Position numbers and translations under genes: made by a program. A stretch of 64,000 nucleotides of DNA, from the NCBI GenBank assembly GCA_965153355.1, contig OZ231127.1:33046001-33110000 (forward strand), given 5' to 3'. The notes below the pieces were generated by a model that searched no databases, had not been told where the DNA came from, and saw only the letters and a program-made list of their open reading frames with translations. Source of the stretch: Flaccisagitta enflata. Lineage: Eukaryota > Chaetognatha > Sagittoidea > Aphragmophora. Of the stretch, positions 63,401-64,000 are shown one piece after another; within the stretch, counting starts at the first letter, position 1; each line of letters begins with the position of its first letter.

Positions 63401-63435
63401 TGGCCAGGATATTACAGAAGATTAACGCCACGCAG
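42199..63435 (+). CDS. PBRM1: Polybromo-1 (BAF180) orthologue, 3' end beyond the window
   Basis: Sixteen phase-compatible exons encode a basic N-terminus, bromodomains (BD) 1-4 and part of 5. Each bromodomain shows the ZA-loop signature PDYY or PEYY (BD1 lacks it) and BC-region N-A-x-x-[Y/F]-N. Order and spacing match polybromo-1, the acetyl-lysine-reading subunit of the PBAF SWI/SNF chromatin remodeller in the nucleus. The remaining bromodomain(s), BAH domains and HMG box expected for the family would lie to the right. Two oddities stand out. An insert of about 1,370 residues with AT-hooks separates BD4 from BD5, where human PBRM1 has only a few tens of residues. A 13-bp duplication breaks the BD2 frame in exon 4. 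Introns hold many Helentron-like elements and minisatellites. Confidence 0.9.
42417..42560 (+). mobile_element. Helentron-like element with GGTGC stem, PBRM1 intron 1
   Basis: TTTTTAGGTGCgacaaaGCACCT stem start, CTATAACTTGCTGTGTCCG, GGTCTGTCGGTCGGTCGGG core, then AAGTCGCACCTTATTGGCC as the inverted stem and end. The layout matches families A and B with a different stem sequence. It begins only about 15 bp after the exon 1 donor. Confidence 0.6.
43180..44545. repeat. Roughly 145-165-bp tandem repeat in PBRM1 intron 1
   Basis: About nine degenerate units with AAAAGTGAAAAACGTGCATA, GGAGTCTCTAAATGGAAG, ACTCAACATATG and CCACCCAACCAGCC. Units alternate between two subtypes with respect to TATGATTTATATGCATTTG and CACTATTTATCCTGTC, so the true period may be a dimer. 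Confidence 0.85.
45079..45165 (+). pseudogene. Decayed duplicate of PBRM1 exon 2, 5' half
   Basis: About 85 bp matching the start of exon 2, including an AG acceptor-like start, GGAATCACATCGACTTCAGG and ACCATCTCTCAGATTGTC. A 1-base deletion early in the copy puts it out of frame. It lies 112 bp before the true exon and in the same orientation. Confidence 0.75.
45191..45356 (+). CDS. PBRM1: PBRM1 exon 2 (BD1 second part)
   Basis: Acceptor tttttcatcag, donor GTACAT. It adds one base to the split Arg codon, then 55 codons: NKDFLEAMRNHIDFTTISQK to CPTDSQDHQ. It aligns with the BD1 region around the human DLMKIQQKL and NNAKSYYKPDS stretches. Where most bromodomains have the acetyl-lysine-contacting Asn (YN), this one has FC; human BD1 also lacks that Asn. 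The PDYY signature of the ZA loop is missing. BD1 therefore probably does not bind acetyl-lysine in the usual way. Confidence 0.82.
45400..45475 (+). pseudogene. Decayed duplicate of PBRM1 exon 2, 3' half
   Basis: GATCGATCAAATGACCAGCG and, further on, AATCACAGGATCATCAGG match the 3' half of exon 2 with deletions. With the 5' half-copy at 45079-45165 it brackets the intact exon. Confidence 0.6.
45665..45772. repeat. ATTC tetranucleotide-type repeat
   Basis: Irregular CATTCATTCAATCATC run of about 105 bp. It leads directly into the family C element start. Confidence 0.9.
45772..46275 (+). mobile_element. Family C element in PBRM1 intron 2
   Basis: TTTTTGGGCAGCGGCTCCAA start, CCTCTCAGGCCTCAAATCTG minisatellite core (45845-46055), then ACCCCTGTGTCCTACAGGAC, CCCTTTGGGGCCGCTGCCC, and an end at GGGTACCGCTGACC. 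It is in plus sense, opposite to the 29368 and 37268 copies. Confidence 0.7.
46560..46852 (+). CDS. PBRM1: PBRM1 exon 3 (end of BD1, acidic linker, start of BD2)
   Basis: Acceptor tctttttcag in phase 0, strong donor GTAAGT leaving two bases. Encodes DADELWELFNGAKEELIES, a long Asp/Glu run with an Ala-rich stretch (AAAVAASTSAAAA), and then NLYEELFAAVMLAKDPNDS, the BD2 Z helix. Human PBRM1 has a similar acidic linker here. Confidence 0.85.
47013..47248 (+). CDS. PBRM1: PBRM1 exon 4 (BD2), frame broken by 13-bp duplication
   Basis: Acceptor gaaatcctcag, donor GTAATA. Entering in the phase set by exon 3, the frame reads SKKGRSLCQPFQLLPSATKY and then goes wrong. From 47087 the next frame reads PEYYRIITEPIDLKMIAQKI and NARTFNEPGSLIYK, a full bromodomain BC region including the acetyl-lysine Asn. 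The cause is a perfect tandem duplication of 13 bp, CGCCACCAAATAC, at 47061-47073 and 47074-47086. With one copy only, exon length fits phases on both sides. This could be a true disrupting allele or a sequencing/assembly error. Confidence 0.85.
47577..47671 (+). CDS. PBRM1: PBRM1 exon 5 (end of BD2)
   Basis: Acceptor gcaattgtag, donor GTGAGT. Encodes DALVLKKIITTKKVQLDTER and a basic tail to RRIM, ending with two bases (AA) of the next codon. It matches the human DANSIKKIFYMKKAEIE segment after BD2. Confidence 0.82.
47690..48025. repeat. (GATGAT)n complex microsatellite in PBRM1 intron 5
   Basis: About 330 bp of GATGAT with ATATGATG and GAGATGATG variants, starting 20 bp after the exon 5 donor. 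Minus-strand frames encode poly-His/Ile/Ser and are artefacts. Confidence 0.95.
48068..49660. mobile_element. Tc1/mariner-type element with TA duplication and nested insertion
   Basis: TIRs CAGTGCGGCGCAAAAA plus AAGTTTC on the left and the inverted form on the right. TA is on both sides (48066-48067, 49661-49662). The interior has no transposase frame. A family C element (48638-49350) is inserted, so the original element was roughly 0.9 kb and non-autonomous. TCTAGATTTGTAGA and GAAGATCTTTAAAAA recur in both halves. Confidence 0.8.
48638..49350 (+). mobile_element. Family C element nested in the Tc1/mariner-type element
   Basis: TTTTTGGGCAGCGGCCCCGA then GGGGCCGATGACCTATGC start. A 20-22-bp minisatellite of AAGCTCAAATCCCAGCCTC units forms the core (48750-49250). 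AGCATAGGTCATCGGCCCC-TTCGGGGCCGCTGCCCC is the inverted copy, and GGGCAACGGGTACCGCTGAC the end. Best complete copy of the family. Confidence 0.75.
49834..50438. mobile_element. Roughly 605-bp MITE with 22-bp TIRs
   Basis: CTAGCTCATAAATATACGGA-CA at the left and its exact inverse at the right (about 50417-50438). The interior is AT-rich and non-coding. A clear target-site duplication was not resolved. Confidence 0.75.
50446..50582. mobile_element. Small Helentron-like element with GAGTCTCC ends
   Basis: AGAGTCTCCTAAAATTAACG at the left and GGAGACTCCT at the right are inverted. The segment GAGGGGTGGCCTTGTTAATT shares the family-wide GGCCTTGTTA motif, here internal rather than terminal. No tetranucleotide core. 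Confidence 0.45.
50717..50843 (+). CDS. PBRM1: PBRM1 exon 6 (BD2-BD3 linker)
   Basis: Acceptor ctatctttctgtcag and donor GTAAGT. The first base completes the AA left by exon 5 as Asn, giving NKRSSASTQRLSAVTAALSY and a run of Asp/Glu. Human PBRM1 has NKRAVQGGRLSAIKMALQYG at this place, a convincing match that also validates the splice choice. Confidence 0.82.
50844..52141. other. PBRM1 intron 6
   Basis: AT-rich, with a (TGGCACTGGCTC)n-like 12-bp repeat at 51855-51935 and CATTCACTCATT runs at 52028-52120 just before the next acceptor. No other exon recognised. Confidence 0.5.
52142..52333 (+). CDS. PBRM1: PBRM1 exon 7 (BD3 first part)
   Basis: Acceptor gatccccag, donor GTAATA, phase 0 on both sides, 64 codons. 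An acidic start (SEVEDAELEGEEEEED) leads into ALWHLFNFILNSSEDG, LAEPFMRLPNRKTYPDYYLE and KPICLVQ. It aligns with human GQLIAEPFYHLPSKKKYPDYYQQ. Confidence 0.87.
52682..52851 (+). CDS. PBRM1: PBRM1 exon 8 (BD3 second part)
   Basis: A pyrimidine-rich tract ending ccccaacag precedes IRKKIQRGQYETLAELADDF, LLFNNAMRYNQDES and KKKELE. The NAMRYN core keeps the acetyl-lysine Asn. The donor is taken as GTACGG after 52851, leaving AA, which fits exon 9. Confidence 0.85.
53740..54165. repeat. 19-bp minisatellite in PBRM1 intron 8
   Basis: About 22 units of TCATCATCTTCAACTACTG. A block of four units reads TCTAAAACTACTG. Open frames show a 19-residue period and are artefacts. Confidence 0.95.
54433..54481. 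other. Strong hairpin followed by a T run, PBRM1 intron 8
   Basis: AAGCTTCAAAAATTACAGTC-CCC pairs with GGGGACTGTAATTTTGAAGC-TT around an AGTC loop, about 22 bp with one bulged base. TTTTTT follows directly. It may be a small palindromic repeat or a structured RNA. Confidence 0.75.
54741..54924 (+). CDS. PBRM1: PBRM1 exon 9 (BD4 first part)
   Basis: Acceptor tgcgctttag, donor GTACAA. One base completes Lys, then TMPAVEARSSRKQKKEDLF, KRLRLIYDTVLEARDPADRA and IFMKLPSKKEYPDYYQ follow. It aligns with human NIRKQRMKILFNVVLEAREP and VKPSKKDYPDYYK. Confidence 0.88.
55085..55405. repeat. CATTTGTCCTTTCATC-type minisatellite in PBRM1 intron 9
   Basis: About 320 bp of 12-24-bp related units (CATTCATTTGTCC, TTTCATCCATTCA). 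It ends about 35 bp before the exon 10 acceptor and is pyrimidine-rich throughout. Confidence 0.9.
55442..55579 (+). CDS. PBRM1: PBRM1 exon 10 (BD4 second part)
   Basis: Acceptor gtcctcacacag, donor GTACGG, 46 codons in phase 0: IIPEPIDMSMINAKIRTSTY to FNNARHYNEENSQ. It is very close to human LMFRNARHYNEEGSQ and retains the acetyl-lysine Asn. Confidence 0.9.
55842..55944 (+). CDS. PBRM1: PBRM1 exon 11 (end of BD4)
   Basis: Acceptor gtttatttacag, donor GTGAGT. Encodes IYLDAVLLERILKEKIKTLP and PLPYDPVKLNKVSM, with one base left over. It matches human YNDAHILEKLLKEKRKELGP-LPDDD. Confidence 0.88.
56514..58534 (+). CDS. PBRM1: Probable PBRM1 exon 12 (large Ser-rich insert with AT-hook)
   Basis: One frame is open from 56093 to the stop at 58550-58552. 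An AG at 56512-56513 gives the phase needed after exon 11, and GAG|GTGCCG at 58534 gives phase 0; both sites are moderate. The product has about eight imperfect roughly 24-residue repeats built on RLTR[R/K]TSMSPS (56610-57180), which look like basic-directed and proline-directed phosphosites. An AT-hook tract, GRGRPRGRPRGSGKGRG, lies at about 57370-57415. Asn/Ser and Gln-rich tracts follow, and a Glu/Lys-rich tail near 58300. I know of no similar insert in human PBRM1. Boundaries are uncertain, and part may be a different gene. Confidence 0.6.
58555..59299. other. Probable PBRM1 intron 12
   Basis: Contains a purine-rich GGAAGGGAGGAAGGAAGAGAG stretch (58655-58685), an 8-base T run near 59032 and several AG-ended short tracts. 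No coding exon was supported. Confidence 0.45.
59300..60219 (+). CDS. PBRM1: Probable PBRM1 exon 13 (acidic and PSAT-repeat insert)
   Basis: A stop at 59297-59299 limits the frame, and the acceptor AG overlaps it (weak polypyrimidine tract). The donor is GTGAGT at 60220, leaving two bases. Encodes VDRHLWRPQKPTTSRKQHHE, about five 8-residue PSATPSVVA repeats (59560-59680), a KKRGRNRR basic patch, and an Asp-rich tandem (DGDGDGDVNDGAVCGDD) at 59930-60130. About 307 residues of mostly disordered composition. Exon status rests on the phase fit and long frame. Confidence 0.58.
60420..61588 (+). CDS. PBRM1: Probable PBRM1 exon 14 (Ser/Pro-rich insert with AT-hook-like motif)
   Basis: An AG at 60418-60419 joins GA of exon 13 with C to give Asp: KKTD-EFQVRPTRAPTVLKLK. 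Ser-rich and Pro-rich repeats follow (60600-60880), then CGKKKRGRKPKNC at about 60960, an AT-hook-like RGRKP core. A Gln-rich stretch (about 61145-61190) and FQTPKKTPQLSFPTTP near 61390 complete it. The 3' boundary is a weak GTCTGT donor, chosen because it is the one that fits the phase of exon 15. Downstream open sequence to 61740 is hydrophobic and unlike the rest, probably intron. Confidence 0.6.
61795..62130 (+). mobile_element. Family B element in PBRM1 intron 14
   Basis: TTTTTAGATGCGTCCGTTTG-GAACGCATC stem, CTATAAGAGGCGCTTTTTCG, GTCCGTCGGTCC core of about 75 bp, GGACGCATCG, then the hairpin GCCCG-gt-CGGGC and TTGTTAG. Best complete copy of family B. Confidence 0.72.
62270..62972. repeat. 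Roughly 88-bp pyrimidine-rich minisatellite abutting a splice acceptor
   Basis: About eight units of CTTGCCCTTGTTTGATCTGG, CCTTCTGTTTCTTGCCCC and CATTTGCCCCGCTCTCTCTG. One unit variant carries CCCTGTCCGTTGACCCC. The last partial unit ends TTGCCCTTGTTTGCGCAG, which is the acceptor of exon 15. Minus-strand frames encode GARSRAGQMGARNR-like repeats and are artefacts. Confidence 0.95.
62974..63084 (+). CDS. PBRM1: PBRM1 exon 15 (BD5 first part)
   Basis: Acceptor gtttgcgcag, donor GTAAGC. Encodes KGKAKGVPSPPPLHQKMRDI and YEAIRDYYDTHGRVLS, ending with one base. It aligns with human MQQKLNEVYEAVKNYTDKRGRRLS. Confidence 0.87.
63329..63435 (+). CDS. PBRM1: PBRM1 exon 16 (BD5 middle part)
   Basis: Acceptor gatggcatcag, donor GTCAGT. 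Encodes GPFMKLPSKSDYPDYYDVIK and RPIDMARILQKINATQ, ending in phase 0. The ZA-loop PDYY is intact. The BC region with the acetyl-lysine Asn must lie in the next exon, outside the window. Confidence 0.88.
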
Positions 63436-63499
63436 GTCAGTTAAGAAAAGAAAATGCCCTTCAAACTGATTTACAGGATGACATACTGGCTTTGTCTCA

Positions 63500-63770
63500 A
63501 CATCGTAGCGTCCTCGGTCCGTTTGTTGGTTGGTGGGTTGGTCGGTGTGTCTTCTTAGCGTCCTCGGTCCGTTTGTCGGTTGGTTGGTCGGTCTGTCACG
63601 CACATCATAAGTTGGAGGCTCAATTCTTTGTTCCAGCACTAACTTTATCATTCTGTCATTTACTCATTCATTTATTCATTCCTTCATGCATTCATTCAGT
63701 CATTAGCGACATTCAGTCATAAAGTTGTTTGTTTATAGAGGACGCATTGTTAGGCTGCCTGGGCTTGTTC
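63500..63770 (+). mobile_element. Family B fragment at the right edge
   Basis: Duplicated AGCGTCCTCGGTCCGTTTGT (63507 and 63557) with GGTTGGTCGG cores, then AGAGGACGCATTG and a GGCTGCCTGGGCTTGTT end. Only the 3' terminus matches family B well. Confidence 0.5.
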
Positions 63771-64000
63771 AGTTTATTACCCCGCCACCCCGGCATAATG
63801 CAGCCCATATTGCTTAAATATGTTTTTGACTTTTACTGAAAGTTTTATTCTTGCATGATTGAAAGTTTAAAAGGGCGTATGACCTGTTAGGATTTAACGC
63901 TTAATTGCTAGGTGATGGTATTATGTAATTTCGCTCATTTATTTCACAATTCGCAAACCTCCGAATTCACAGATTCGTCCCAATACCTTAAAAAGAAAAC

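Overview
This is a metazoan nuclear genome window, most likely an invertebrate. Coding DNA is sparse. The exons carry canonical gt/ag splice sites with matching phases, the introns are long, and much of the rest is microsatellites, minisatellites and nested non-autonomous transposons. The sequence alone does not fix the lineage. No bacterial, organellar or viral gene organisation is visible.

Three genes are well supported. (1) A three-exon plus-strand gene (29073-35202) encodes a predicted 1,174-residue membrane protein. It has a signal peptide, about 850 extracellular residues carrying nine copies of a C-x2-[F/W/L] cysteine module, and about six C-terminal membrane spans. I do not recognise the family. 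(2) The first exon of an ARL13B-like small GTPase lies on the minus strand (40682-40804). (3) Facing away from it across about 1.4 kb is a polybromo-1 (PBRM1) orthologue (42199 to beyond the right edge). It has sixteen phase-compatible exons covering bromodomains 1-4 and part of 5. Three large Ser-rich exons with AT-hook motifs, about 1,370 residues in total, lie between bromodomains 4 and 5. Exon 4 carries a 13-bp tandem duplication that breaks the reading frame of bromodomain 2 as given. Three weaker orphan exons lie at 760-1030, 7682-7857 and 9822-9896.

The left half (1-29 kb) is repeat-dominated. It holds a cluster of nine tRNA-like sequences (3345-4678), an 11-bp minisatellite (10958-11370), and a 3.7-kb terminal-inverted-repeat (TIR) element filled with a 20-bp satellite and a nested foldback element (13322-17024). 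It also holds dense CT, GT, TTTC and GTT microsatellites, and a 2.6-kb TIR element with four tandem copies of a roughly 545-bp unit (21280-23892).

The mobile elements can be sorted by structure. hAT-type MITEs have 8-bp target-site duplications (TSDs). A group of TIR elements starts CAGT/CACT and has 4-bp TSDs. Two elements have TA TSDs. At least three families resemble Helentron-associated or pearl-type elements: a T5-stem at one end, a micro- or minisatellite core, an inverted copy of the stem, and a terminal hairpin ending near GGCCTTGTT. The last group is scattered across the whole window, including the PBRM1 introns. All identifications rest on reading the sequence; no database search was possible.
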